Shown in pieces: positions 38,180 to 48,553 of a DNA stretch of 64,000 nucleotides. The translations under genes and the position numbers were made by a program. A model generated the notes under the pieces. It saw only the letters and a list, made by a program, of their open reading frames with translations, ran no database searches and had not been told where the DNA came from. Every line of letters starts with the position of its first letter. Positions within the stretch are counted from its first letter, which is position 1. Source of the stretch: Mesobacillus sp. S13 (GTDB lineage Bacteria > Bacillota > Bacilli > Bacillales > Cytobacillaceae). The stretch lies in assembly GCF_020422885.1 (NCBI RefSeq), contig NZ_CP084622.1, forward strand, positions 4,297,001 to 4,361,000. Direction: 5' to 3'.

Positions 38180-38505
38180 TGCGGGACAAGCTGCCTGACT
38201 CTCCGATCATGAAACTTACGCAACAAAAATTGGGGAGACAGGCTTATGTATTTTTAAAAGCTCCGTTCATCGATCCACAGAGGTGCATTCTAGCCTCAGG
38301 CTCAGGGACCTTCTGGCCAGTAACTCCCCTTACTGCAACAGGCTTGGAAAGTCCCTTATCCCCTATAGCTCAATGCTGTAACAGCATTCAATTGCTCCCT
38401 TATATTCCCTAAAGCTTCCTTATGGGAAAGGAATTGAAAATTAAAAAGGGCAAGCGCCAGTCTTCGCTATACATGCAGCGGAAAACCGGCAACCTCCCCG
38501 TTGTG
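38180..38505. other. Structured non-coding stretch
   Basis: No convincing gene: a 77-aa frame here has neither ribosome-binding site nor normal composition. Several hairpins can form: GCCTGACTCTCC / GGGGAGACAGGC (38191-38243), GGGACCTTCTGGCC region with its partner downstream, and TGCTGTAACAGCA. It lies between convergent genes and may be a degraded element or an RNA. Confidence 0.3.
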
Positions 38506-38509
38506 AACC

Positions 38510-39871
38510 TTACTTTTTCTTCGTCTTATTAGCAATCTCAATTGCCCTATCCGTTCCTTCAGCCGCCTGATCCAATGCTTCCTGAGGCGGTGTTCCCTGG
38601 TACATGTTTTCAAGTGCCGTCACGACTTGCTGGCGTGATTCTGGGAAGACAGAAATCAATGCACCCTGTGTCGCGAAGGATGGTTTAGTATCCTGCAGCT
38701 GATCTACGGTTACCTTGAATTGCGGGTATTTCTCCCACTCTTTCTTCACGACGTCTTCTTCATATGCTGCCGGGTTGATCGCAAAGTAGCCTGTGCCGAT
38801 ATGCCATTTCGCCTGGCTTTCAGGTGAAGCTAGGAACTTCATAAATTCCCATGCTGCCTGCTGCTTATCGTCGCCGATGCCTTTGCTCATCCATAATGAA
38901 GCACCGCCAATCGCGACTCCCTGTCTCTCTACTTCATCCGGATAAGGGATATAGGCAACACCTACATCAAATGAAGAGTTATTGATCGCGCCGGCAACAC
39001 CTGCTGATGAGTCCATGTACATCGCGACTTTTCCTGTCTGGAAAGCAGCGCGGATATCATCCCAGTTCGTTCCGTAATTGCCGAAGGTTCCTGCTTTGTT
39101 CATGTCATCGAGGAACTTGAAGACGCGAAGACCTTCTTCTCCATTAAACACCGCTTTTGTCGCATCATCGGAACGGCCGTTATCATTGTCGACATATAGA
39201 CCACCCTGTGTGGCGACTAGCTGTTCAAAGAACCAGCCATATGTCAGCATCGAGAATCCGAAACGTTCGTTTTTCTTCGTCAGTTTTTCCGCTGCCGCTT
39301 TCACTTCGCTAAACGTTTGCGGCGGACTTTCCGGATCAAGTCCCGCTTCTTTAAAAGCGTCCTTGTTATAAATCATTACCGGTGTCGAGGAGTTGAACGG
39401 CATCGAATACAGCTTGCCATCAACTTTATAGTAGTTAAGAATATTTTCCTCAAGTTGGGACAGGTCATATTTGTCCTTGTCAATGAATGTCTGCATCGGC
39501 TCAATGAATCCGCTTTCAATCATGTATTTCGTTCCTACTTCAAATACCTGCATGATGGCCGGCGCATTATCAGTGCCGCCAACACTGCGCAGCTTTGTCA
39601 AAGCTTCTTCATACGAACCCTGGAATTCTGCATTGACCACAACTTTATCCTGGGAATTGTTAAAATCCGCAACAATGCCATCAAGTGCTTCCTGTCCTGG
39701 TCCGGACATTGCATGCCAGAACGAGATTTCTGTTTTCTCACCAGGCTTCGTGCCGCCGTCCTTCTCCTTGTCTTTGTCATCTCCCTTGCTTGCATCATTC
39801 GAACATGCCGACATGACCAATAAGCTGAAAATCGCACTGATCACGAGAAACCATCTGAACTTTTTCACCAT
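38510..39871 (-). CDS. ugpB: Glycerol-3-phosphate-type ABC transporter substrate-binding lipoprotein (UgpB-like)
   Basis: A 453-residue extracytoplasmic solute-binding protein, family 1. ATG 39871 is chosen because GGGGTG precedes it; the ORF runs to 39946 without a site. Lipobox LVMSACS gives a lipid-anchored Cys. The mature part opens with ISFWHAMSGPGQEAL, the UgpB hallmark, and includes FEVGTKYMIESG and MPFNSSTPVMIYNKD, typical of glycerol-3-phosphate or glycerophosphodiester binders. It is the last gene of a four-gene operon with two permeases and an ATPase. The partner locus genes (glpQ, glpK) support glycerol phosphate as substrate; glycerophosphocholine is possible. Confidence 0.85.
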   Translation of the reverse strand: MVKKFRWFLVISAIFSLLVMSACSNDASKGDDKDKEKDGGTKPGEKTEISFWHAMSGPGQEALDGIVADFNNSQDKVVVNAEFQGSYEEALTKLRSVGGTDNAPAIMQVFEVGTKYMIESGFIEPMQTFIDKDKYDLSQLEENILNYYKVDGKLYSMPFNSSTPVMIYNKDAFKEAGLDPESPPQTFSEVKAAAEKLTKKNERFGFSMLTYGWFFEQLVATQGGLYVDNDNGRSDDATKAVFNGEEGLRVFKFLDDMNKAGTFGNYGTNWDDIRAAFQTGKVAMYMDSSAGVAGAINNSSFDVGVAYIPYPDEVERQGVAIGGASLWMSKGIGDDKQQAAWEFMKFLASPESQAKWHIGTGYFAINPAAYEEDVVKKEWEKYPQFKVTVDQLQDTKPSFATQGALISVFPESRQQVVTALENMYQGTPPQEALDQAAEGTDRAIEIANKTKKK

Positions 39872-39932
39872 CTTGCTGAACACCCCTTTTATTAAAATGC
39901 TTCTGGATACCAGAAGTTGAACCCGAAATGAT

Positions 39933-40751
39933 TTACTTGAGCGCACCCTGGGTCAGGCCTTTTTGGAGCTGCTTCTGCCCTGCAAAAAGCAAGAGCAGCG
40001 TCGGAATGATGACCACGATCACTCCCGCCATTACGACACCCCATTCGGTCGCGACTTCCTGGGATTGCAGCTGCTTCAAGCCAATTTGGACCGTCCTTAC
40101 CTGATCCGTGCTTGTGACGAGCAAAGGCCATAAATACATATTCCATGTCGTCAGGAACCCGTAGGCTCCCAGCGTGACAAGGCTTGTTTTTGACACAGGA
40201 AGAATCACTCTCCAAAAGAATGCGAACTTACCGAGTCCTGCCACTTCGGCTGCCTCATGCAGTTCCTTTGGAATCGTCTTGAAGTGCTGTCGCAGCAGGA
40301 AGGTTCCGAAGGCCAATGCGAAAAATGGCACGGTCAATCCTTGATATGTGTTCATCCAATCAAGCTTTTGGATAGTAAAAAAGTTAGGAATCATCGTGGC
40401 TTCCCATGGAATCATCATCGTCGAAATAAACAGGAAGAAGATGAAATCCCTTCCCTTAAAAGGAATGAAAACAAAGGCGTATGCCGCGAGACTACAGACA
40501 ACCAGCTGGCCCAGCATGACACCGAACGACACGACGAAGCTGTTGATCAGGTAATTCATCAGCGGCAGCCGGTCGAACACTTTTACATAGTTATCAAAAT
40601 GGATCGATTCAGGAAAGAACTTGCCCTGGAGGATCTCCCCGCCCGACATAAAGCTGATCATGAAGGCATATAGGACCGGGAAAAAGACCAGGAAAGCCGA
40701 GACCACAAGCAAAATGTAAAACAGGATTTTTTTCGGTGTCGACATCATCAT
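39933..40751 (-). CDS. ugpE: ABC transporter permease (UgpE-like)
   Basis: A 272-residue membrane permease with six transmembrane helices. The start is ATG 40751, 8 nt after AAGGTG and overlapping the stop of the upstream permease (ATGA); the longer ORF to 40811 lies inside that gene. The EAA loop that contacts the ATPase is EAAEVAGLGKFAFFWRVILP. FPESIHFDNYVKVFDR matches UgpE-type N-terminal regions. It pairs with the 40748 permease to form the channel. Confidence 0.9.
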   Translation of the reverse strand: MMMSTPKKILFYILLVVSAFLVFFPVLYAFMISFMSGGEILQGKFFPESIHFDNYVKVFDRLPLMNYLINSFVVSFGVMLGQLVVCSLAAYAFVFIPFKGRDFIFFLFISTMMIPWEATMIPNFFTIQKLDWMNTYQGLTVPFFALAFGTFLLRQHFKTIPKELHEAAEVAGLGKFAFFWRVILPVSKTSLVTLGAYGFLTTWNMYLWPLLVTSTDQVRTVQIGLKQLQSQEVATEWGVVMAGVIVVIIPTLLLLFAGQKQLQKGLTQGALK

Positions 40752-41656
40752 TGATAGTGCACCTTCTTTTCTCCGAGCTTGAATTGCAGGATTGTAACGA
40801 TCAGGATGCAAACGAACAAAAAGACTGCCTGCGCGCTTGCGGTACCGAACTGATAGTTGACGAACGCTTCACGGTAAATGGAATACACGATCAGATTGGT
40901 TGCCTGGGAAGGGCCGCCCTTCGTTAAAATGTCCACCTGACCGAATGTCTGGAATGCATTGATCAAGGAAATCGTGATGATGAAAAACAATGTTGGCGAC
41001 AGCATCGGAATCGTGATCCTGCGCAGCTGATACCAGTAGCCGGCGCCGTCAATCCTGGCGCTTTCATATAAGTATTCATCAATGTTCTGCAGCCCGCCGA
41101 GCAGGATGAGAAACGAAAACCCGATATTCATCCAGATGGTCGAGATGGAAATCGACACAAGCGCCCACTCTGGGTCAAGAAGCCATTGTATTCCTGGCAA
41201 ATTCATGACATTCAGCAGCCGGTTGAACATGCCGATGCTTGGATGGAACAGGAACAGCCAGACAACAGAGGAAGCCGCGACCGAAATGCCCATCGTCGAG
41301 GAATAGACTGTCCGGAAGAAGCCAATTCCTTTCAGCTTCTCATTCGCGATCAGCGCAAGGAACAGCGCGATGATCACACCTGTTGGAACCGTATACAGGA
41401 CAAACAGCACCGTCGCCTTGATACTGTTGCGGAATTCCTTTGACTCGAAAAGATAGGCGTAATTTTCAAAGCCAACAAACAATGCAGCGGCACCCTGCTG
41501 GTCAGTCAGGAAGAAGCTCAGGTAAATTGTCCGGAACATCGGGTAAAAAATGAACACCGCAAACAGAAGGATGGACGGAAACAAATACAAAAGGGCGCTG
41601 CGGGCATTGAGCGATTTTCTCCAAAAACTCAGTTTTGGAGGAGCGTCTGCTTTCAT
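40748..41656 (-). CDS. ugpA: ABC transporter permease (UgpA-like)
   Basis: A 302-residue permease with six predicted transmembrane helices and the EAA motif YESARIDGAGYWYQLRRITIP. LTKGGPSQATNLIVYSIY and the KVHYQ end are typical of MalF/UgpA partners. The ATG overlaps the ATPase stop (ATGA) upstream, and its own stop overlaps the next permease, so the operon is fully coupled. Confidence 0.9.
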   Translation of the reverse strand: MKADAPPKLSFWRKSLNARSALLYLFPSILLFAVFIFYPMFRTIYLSFFLTDQQGAAALFVGFENYAYLFESKEFRNSIKATVLFVLYTVPTGVIIALFLALIANEKLKGIGFFRTVYSSTMGISVAASSVVWLFLFHPSIGMFNRLLNVMNLPGIQWLLDPEWALVSISISTIWMNIGFSFLILLGGLQNIDEYLYESARIDGAGYWYQLRRITIPMLSPTLFFIITISLINAFQTFGQVDILTKGGPSQATNLIVYSIYREAFVNYQFGTASAQAVFLFVCILIVTILQFKLGEKKVHYQ

Positions 41657-42786
41657 ATAAACACCTCTTTATCAAACACATGGTTCTCAATGTCAGTTGG
41701 GGTCTTAATGATTTTTTCCGTCTCGCTGTCAAACAGGCAGACTGAATCATAGCTGATGACTATCGGGACCAAATCCCCGACATCAATCCTCCACTGGCCA
41801 GTCCATTTCGCCATCCATTCCCTGCCGCCCATATCGAAGGAGAAAATCGTTTCATTGCCGAGCACTTCGACATTGGCCGTCTTTACATAGATCTTATCCT
41901 CGGCCTTCGTCTCCTTTGTCGCTGCCTTCAGATGCTCAGGACGGATGCCCACAATAATTTTGTCTGTTTTTAATAGATGACGGTCCTCTACTGGGATGGC
42001 GAGTTTTGCGTCCTCACTGAACACAATTTCATCCTTTTCTTGATTGACCTCCCCCTCGCCAATATTCATCGGCGGTGAGCCAATGAATGTTGCAACAAAG
42101 GGATTGGCCGGATTATTGTAGATATCGATTGGTTTGCCAATCTGCTGGATTTTGCCGTCATGGAGAATCATGATCCTGTCGCCCATCGTCATCGCCTCGA
42201 CCTGGTCATGCGTGACATAAATCATCGTGATGCCAAGCCGTCTCTGGATTTGCCGGATTTCCGACCGCATATGCGCACGCAGCTTCGCGTCGAGATTAGA
42301 TAACGGCTCATCCATCAGGCAAATTGGAGCCTGGTTGACAATCGCACGTGCCAGCGCAACCCGCTGTCTCTGGCCGCCGGACAGCTCACGGGGCTTCCTT
42401 TTCAGATATGGTGTCAAGCCCAGCAATTCTGCGACATCCTCACAACGTTTTTTCCGCTCAGTCTTCGGGACTTTTTTTACATGAAGCCCGAAGATGATAT
42501 TCTCTTCAACCGTTAAATGAGGATATAGAGCATAGTTCTGGAAAACCATCGAGATATCCCTTTTGCTTGGCGGCAGCCAGTTCGCCTCCACATCGCCGAT
42601 TTTCAAGATTCCGCCCGTGATTTCCTCCAGGCCGGCGATCATCCGCAGCATCGTACTTTTCCCGCAGCCGGAAGGACCGACGAGTACGAAGAACTCTCCA
42701 GGCTCAATCGTGACTGTAATATCTGAAATGACTTCTGTTTTTTTATCGTATGATTTCGAAACACCAACCAATTCTACTTTTTTCAT
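41653..42786 (-). CDS. ugpC: ABC transporter ATPase (UgpC/MsmX type)
   Basis: A 377-residue ATPase that powers the permeases. ATG 42786 follows AAAGGGTGGCGAGC; the ORF upstream of it is the leader region. Walker A GPSGCGKST, Q-loop FQNYALYPHLTV, signature LSGGQRQRVALARA, Walker B CLMDEPLSNLD and the H-loop (YVTHDQVEAMTMGD) are intact. The C-terminal OB/TOBE regulatory domain (about 240-370) includes VGIRPEHL. ATPases of this class can serve several transporters, so it could also drive the ATPase-less ABC operon at 54.7 kb. Confidence 0.93.
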   Translation of the reverse strand: MKKVELVGVSKSYDKKTEVISDITVTIEPGEFFVLVGPSGCGKSTMLRMIAGLEEITGGILKIGDVEANWLPPSKRDISMVFQNYALYPHLTVEENIIFGLHVKKVPKTERKKRCEDVAELLGLTPYLKRKPRELSGGQRQRVALARAIVNQAPICLMDEPLSNLDAKLRAHMRSEIRQIQRRLGITMIYVTHDQVEAMTMGDRIMILHDGKIQQIGKPIDIYNNPANPFVATFIGSPPMNIGEGEVNQEKDEIVFSEDAKLAIPVEDRHLLKTDKIIVGIRPEHLKAATKETKAEDKIYVKTANVEVLGNETIFSFDMGGREWMAKWTGQWRIDVGDLVPIVISYDSVCLFDSETEKIIKTPTDIENHVFDKEVFI

Positions 42787-42810
42787 GCTCGCCACCCTTT
42801 CTCTTTCCTG

Positions 42811-42862
42811 AAAAAAGAGACCACAAATAATGCCTATCCATTCAGGCAGTAGATGTGGTCTC
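42811..42862 (-). promoter_or_regulatory. Leader attenuator hairpin of the ugp operon
   Basis: Stem GAGACCACA / TGTGGTCTC with an inner stem TGCCT / AGGCA, followed on the minus strand by TTTTTT, just before the ugpC ribosome-binding site. This is an intrinsic terminator in the 5' leader, the layout used by GlpP antitermination on B. subtilis glp operons. Confidence 0.65.
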
Positions 42863-42975
42863 CTGGTCTCCGTCACAAAGTATTAACTTGTAAAGTTTGC
42901 ATATATATTGGGAGTATATGTTAAATATTTTGCTAGTATGTTAGAAAATTACATTTCATTAAAAGTGAGGGAATC

Positions 42976-43815
42976 ATGAGAAATATATTGCTATTGTTCC
43001 TCTGTTTGATTTTGCTGGTAGGTGCCGGTTGTGGGAGTCGCGGAGCTGCGCCAGCTTTTGTTTTGACGGAGGATTTTATCATCATCGCTCATAGAGGGGC
43101 ATCGGCTTATGTGCCTGAACATACCTTGCCTGCATATGAGTTGGCTGTGAATGCAAGTGCCGATTATATCGAAATCGATTTGCAGATGACAAAAGACGGT
43201 GAATTGATCGCACTTCATGATGCGCAGTTGGACCGGACGACGAATGGCTCGGGGCTTGCAGCCACGCAAACTCTTGATGAAATCAAGACTTTGGAGGCCG
43301 GTTCGTGGTTCAATGAGCAGTATCCGCAGCTTGCCAATCCTGCCTATGAAAAGGTGGAGATCCCTACCCTTGAAGAAATCTTTCAGCGTTATGGAAAAAG
43401 CGCGAATTACTACATCGAAACCAAATCACCAGGGATGGAAGAGGAATTAATCAACCTGCTGAGGAAGCATTCTCTGATTCATTCGGAATCGAAAGTCATC
43501 ATTCAATCTTTCTACAGCAAAAGCCTGAGGAAAATCCACAAGATGGAACCGAGAATTCCACTTGTCCAGCTTTATAGTTATACCGATAAAGCGAGAATCA
43601 CAGACCGGGAGCTAAGATCGCTGAAAAAGTATGCATCAGGAATTGGAGCCAACTTTGGGATGGTGGATGAAGATTATATAAAAAAAGCCCATCAACATGG
43701 CTTAGCGGTCCACCTTTTTACCGTCAATAGAGACGAGGATATTCAGCAGGCTTACGAGATTGGAGCGAACGGGGTGTTTACCGATTATCCTGAAAAAAGG
43801 CCAGACACCTATTAG
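42976..43815 (+). CDS. glpQ: Glycerophosphodiester phosphodiesterase lipoprotein (GlpQ/UgpQ family)
   Basis: A 279-residue secreted enzyme releasing glycerol-3-phosphate and an alcohol (such as choline) from glycerophosphodiesters. Lipobox VGAGCGS anchors it to the membrane. GDPD motifs: IIAHRGAS with EHTLPAYELA (catalytic His and Glu), EIDLQMTKDGELIALHD (metal Glu/Asp and second His), IETKSPG, and GVFTDYPE near the end. It is divergent from the ugp transporter, whose substrate it would produce outside the cell. ATG 42976 follows AGTGAGGGAATC. Some bacterial homologues also act on teichoic acid. Confidence 0.93.
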   Translation: MRNILLLFLCLILLVGAGCGSRGAAPAFVLTEDFIIIAHRGASAYVPEHTLPAYELAVNASADYIEIDLQMTKDGELIALHDAQLDRTTNGSGLAATQTLDEIKTLEAGSWFNEQYPQLANPAYEKVEIPTLEEIFQRYGKSANYYIETKSPGMEEELINLLRKHSLIHSESKVIIQSFYSKSLRKIHKMEPRIPLVQLYSYTDKARITDRELRSLKKYASGIGANFGMVDEDYIKKAHQHGLAVHLFTVNRDEDIQQAYEIGANGVFTDYPEKRPDTY

Positions 43816-43825
43816 GTGTCCGGCC
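43793..43825 (-). terminator. Hairpin overlapping the glpQ stop
   Basis: Stem GGCCAGACACCT / AGGTGTCCGGCC, with the T-run only on the minus strand, so it may stop transcription coming from glpK. A partial copy (CTATTAGGTATCCGGC) recurs at 44029-44044. Confidence 0.5.
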
Positions 43826-44061
43826 ACAGTTTGCCGAGAAAATGATAACTGCATATAAATTTAGACTTAAATCGTACCCTTATTGCGCCCTTCACCTTCT
43901 CATAAGGGCACATTTAGCTATCAATCATATCCATATGACGGAGTTTTCTTTCCTACTAAGGGAAACTTTTAATTGATATTAACTGCTGATCTAAAAAAAT
44001 TAATTTGGTCTACTGTCTAAGGTCAGCAACTATTAGGTATCCGGCATTTCTCGTGAAAAAT

Positions 44062-45624
<1,563 letters not shown>

Positions 45625-45741
45625 TTAAATATACCTATTCAGCCCTATCTTTTCAAAAAACCAAACCTTAACAAACTTCCCCCGCAGCCCCACTTGTTAA
45701 ACCCAAAAACCCCACCTTAATCAAACATTTGATTAACTACA

Positions 45742-45780
45742 TTTCGACAAATTTCGGGTGGTGCCTGTCACCACCCCGGT
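45742..45780. repeat. REP-like palindromic element, copy 3
   Basis: TTCGACAAATTTCGGGTGG, core TGCCTGTCACC, then ACCCCGG, in the gap between glpK and the DUF5317 gene. Confidence 0.88.
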
Positions 45781-45927
45781 TCTTTAGTACTAATTTTTCC
45801 TAATAGAATGAAAATTGACGAAAAAATGGTTGAATTTTCTATATATGTAAGTCTATCATATTAAATGTGATTAAATAGATTTGCCATTATGTTTTTCTAC
45901 TATACTTATTTAGATAGGAAGTTTGTT

Positions 45928-46521
45928 ATGGTTTTTGACGGCATTATCATTTCTTTTATCATTGCTTTGTTCCGTAAGGGGAATTTACGGGGGCTGTCAG
46001 ATCTTAAATTAAAGGCTGGCTGGATTTTTCCGCTTTTATTACTAATTCAGTTTGTAGTCTACTATTTCCAAAATGACTACCGGATTTTAGGCCAATTTAG
46101 TGGAACAATATTTATGGCGGTATACATACTAGGCATGCTATTCCTGTTTTTCAACCGACAATATAAGGGCTTTAATATTATATTAATAGGAGTATTTCTG
46201 AACTTTCTGGTGATGGCCTTGAATGGTGGAAGAATGCCCGTATCGGCAGAAGCAGCCGCCGTTCTTGACCCTAATTTTATCCAGGCACTTAAGGATGGCT
46301 TATATGCAAAACATGCCCTACTTGATTCATCCACAAAGCTAGGGATGCTGGGAGATATCATCCCATTAACAGACCCATACCCTCGCACCCAAGTCATCTC
46401 GATTGGTGATGTTATCATGAATATCGGAATCTTCCTCTTTATTCAGTGTTTGATGGTAGAGATGCCTAAAAATAAAGAGGTTCAAGATATCAATATGTCA
46501 GCAGAGGGAGGTGGATTGTGA
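45928..46521 (+). CDS. DUF5317-type integral membrane protein
   Basis: A 197-residue protein starting at ATG 45928, 6 nt after AGGAAG; the frame extends to 45889 but that start has no site. About five transmembrane helices. Conserved-looking parts are NLRGLSDLKLKAGWIFPLLLLIQF, split here as residues 13-36, and LNGGRMPVS, KLGMLGDIIP and VISIGDVIMNIGIF. These fit the DUF5317 family of Firmicutes, of unknown function. The next small gene starts inside its stop codon. Confidence 0.75.
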   Translation: MVFDGIIISFIIALFRKGNLRGLSDLKLKAGWIFPLLLLIQFVVYYFQNDYRILGQFSGTIFMAVYILGMLFLFFNRQYKGFNIILIGVFLNFLVMALNGGRMPVSAEAAAVLDPNFIQALKDGLYAKHALLDSSTKLGMLGDIIPLTDPYPRTQVISIGDVIMNIGIFLFIQCLMVEMPKNKEVQDINMSAEGGGL

Positions 46522-46625
46522 TGAAAAAAGAGAAAAAAGGAATCAAGGTTACTGCAGTACTATATAATGCAATTATTCTTGCCTCAGTTATTGTCGCACT
46601 AACATCTGGATTTAAAGTAGTCTAA
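46521..46625 (+). CDS. Small membrane protein coupled to the DUF5317 gene (34 aa)
   Basis: ATG 46521 overlaps the upstream TGA (TGATG) and lies behind GAGGGAGGTGG. The peptide begins KKEKKGIKV and continues as one transmembrane helix (about 10-29), ending FKVV. Stop at 46623-46625, terminator directly after. Coupling, ribosome-binding site and terminator strongly support a real gene; function unknown, perhaps a partner of the DUF5317 protein. Confidence 0.65.
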   Translation: MKKEKKGIKVTAVLYNAIILASVIVALTSGFKVV

Positions 46626-46629
46626 AGTT

Positions 46630-46668
46630 TTAAGGGAGAAGTTAGCAATTAACTTCTCCTTACCTTTT
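46630..46668 (+). terminator. Intrinsic terminator after the DUF5317 pair
   Basis: Stem AAGGAGAAGTTAA-type (AAGGGAGAAGTTA / TTAACTTCTCCTT) then a T-rich tail. Confidence 0.75.
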
Positions 46669-46679
46669 TATTGAGAGTG

Positions 46680-48515
46680 ATGATTATGAAGCTTTTTAAA
46701 ACGCCTTTTAACGTGTACATATCGATTCTATCTTTCATCGGTGTTCTCACCACTATTAATTTTATGGATCAACTCACTTACTCACCCAGTGAGTGGGTAA
46801 CAATATTATCATTAACAGGGTCAATATTATTACTGAGTCACTACCATATACTTTTACCCCCAAAGGGGAATTCTCTTTCTATGGATTCCTCTATTTATCT
46901 AGCTAGCCTTTTTTTATTTGGCCTAGACTTTACACTATTTATATTGGTATTGTCAGCGTCAATTTTTGCTCTTACCCAAAGAAAAGTTGTCTGGTGGAAG
47001 CATCTATTCAATTTTTCAATCTATTCTCTAATGCTCATTAGTGCTTATTATATTTTTGTTTTTACAGGAGGCACTATAGGAAACATCCATCTCACCAATT
47101 TAGTACCTTATATTTCAGCTTTAAGCATGTACTTTTTCGCTAATGTTATATTAATAGGCATATACTTTCTATTAATGGCTGCTGAAAGTCTTACTACCGT
47201 CTTGCGTGGCATTGTAAAAGAAACCATCGCAACATATGTCAGTACGCTATTGTTGTCCTTAGTTCTAGTTATTTTGATTAGCTCTCAAAAAACTTTCGGC
47301 TTATTCTTATTCATTACCATATCTTTCTTATTATCACAGGCTTTCAAACAACATTTTGAGCTTTACAAAGAAATGTCTGAAAAGGCCAATAAAGACTATC
47401 TTACCGGTTTGAATAACCATGGTTATTTTAAAGAGCTTTTTGAAAAAGAGATTTCAATCGCCAGGGAATCCGAGCAGCCTCTGAGTGTCGGGCTTTTGGA
47501 TTTGGATGATTTTAAAAAATATAATGATATTTACGGCCATATTCAGGGAGATCAGCTCCTTAAGGAATTTGGCTCCATTCTTTTAAAAGAATCGAAAGCA
47601 AGAGGTTATACTGTTGCCCGTTATGGTGGCGAAGAATTCTCGATCCTTTTACCTGATACAACCTCATCTGAAGCTTATTTGTTTTTAAACGATGTGCGTA
47701 AAAAGGTGAATGACACCCTCTTCAAAGGAGTAGAAGCGCTGCCATACGGTTGTTTATCCTTTTCCGCTGGATTGGCTCAATGGGAAAAAGAAACCTACAG
47801 CATATCAGAGTTGATGAACAAAGCAGATGAAGCAATGTATTTTGCCAAGGCTCAGGGGAAAAATTTGGTGCAAGTCTATCAACCGCTGCTAAAGAGTCTT
47901 GATGATTCCCAGTCATTTGAAAAGCAGCTGGAAGAGGCAGAGCAGCAGTTGAAAATTTTCCTTTCGAAGGATGTGTATACATATAGACACAGTAAGCGTG
48001 TATTCCAGTACGCAGTTGATTTTGGCAGGAAGCTTGAACTCCCAGATCATGAGCAAAAATTATTTACTCTCGGAGCATTGATTCACGACATTGGCAAGCT
48101 TGAAATCCCTCGCGATGTCATCAATAAAAAAGGGAAACTTGAGCCGCATGAGTGGGAAATGGTCAAGAAGCATGTCACATGGGGTAAGGAAATCATTTCA
48201 ACCAACAAAGAACTTGAGGAGCTTATTCCTCTGGTCGAACTGCATCATGAGCGATATGATGGAAAAGGATATCCATATGGGCTACAAGGTGAGAACATCC
48301 CTAAGCTTGCTCGTTTATTATGTATTGTTGACTCCTTTGACGCGATGACGACAGAACGGCCATACCAAAGAACAAAATCTTTCGAGGAAGCGATACAGGA
48401 ACTTCAGGTTTGTGCCGGGAACCAATTCGATGCGCGCTATGTTGAACCTTTTATCGAGATGATTGAAGAACGACATTTTTTAAACCAGGAAAAAAAGCTT
48501 TCATTACAGCATTAA
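46680..48515 (+). CDS. Membrane GGDEF plus HD-GYP cyclic di-GMP enzyme
   Basis: About 611 residues. An N-terminal region of about 215 residues has 6-7 transmembrane helices. A GGDEF domain follows (about 230-400) with the active-site variant YGGEEF, expected to be catalytic, preceded by LDLDDFKKYND. The HD-GYP domain (about 420-600) has HSKRVFQYA, HDIGKLEIP and HHERYDGKGYPYGL, so the phosphodiesterase motifs are intact. One protein could thus both make and degrade c-di-GMP, or one domain may regulate the other. The start is uncertain among ATG 46680, ATG 46686 and TTG 46671; no strong ribosome-binding site. It is the only c-di-GMP enzyme here, beside two c-di-GMP riboswitches. Confidence 0.92.
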   Translation: MIMKLFKTPFNVYISILSFIGVLTTINFMDQLTYSPSEWVTILSLTGSILLLSHYHILLPPKGNSLSMDSSIYLASLFLFGLDFTLFILVLSASIFALTQRKVVWWKHLFNFSIYSLMLISAYYIFVFTGGTIGNIHLTNLVPYISALSMYFFANVILIGIYFLLMAAESLTTVLRGIVKETIATYVSTLLLSLVLVILISSQKTFGLFLFITISFLLSQAFKQHFELYKEMSEKANKDYLTGLNNHGYFKELFEKEISIARESEQPLSVGLLDLDDFKKYNDIYGHIQGDQLLKEFGSILLKESKARGYTVARYGGEEFSILLPDTTSSEAYLFLNDVRKKVNDTLFKGVEALPYGCLSFSAGLAQWEKETYSISELMNKADEAMYFAKAQGKNLVQVYQPLLKSLDDSQSFEKQLEEAEQQLKIFLSKDVYTYRHSKRVFQYAVDFGRKLELPDHEQKLFTLGALIHDIGKLEIPRDVINKKGKLEPHEWEMVKKHVTWGKEIISTNKELEELIPLVELHHERYDGKGYPYGLQGENIPKLARLLCIVDSFDAMTTERPYQRTKSFEEAIQELQVCAGNQFDARYVEPFIEMIEERHFLNQEKKLSLQH

Positions 48516-48547
48516 AAAAGGACATCCATAATACGGATGTCCTTTTC
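48514..48547. terminator. Bidirectional terminator between convergent genes
   Basis: Stem AAAGGACATCC / GGATGTCCTTT. Confidence 0.85.
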
Positions 48548-48553
48548 CTGTTT

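Noticed and set aside
38179..38412. Plus-strand 77-codon frame
   Set aside because: No ribosome-binding site, unusual composition, and it overlaps strong hairpins; treated as non-coding.
42976..43815. Periplasmic-only role of GlpQ in phosphate-limited scavenging
   Set aside because: No Pho-box-like repeats seen upstream; the glp/ugp context gives a better explanation.
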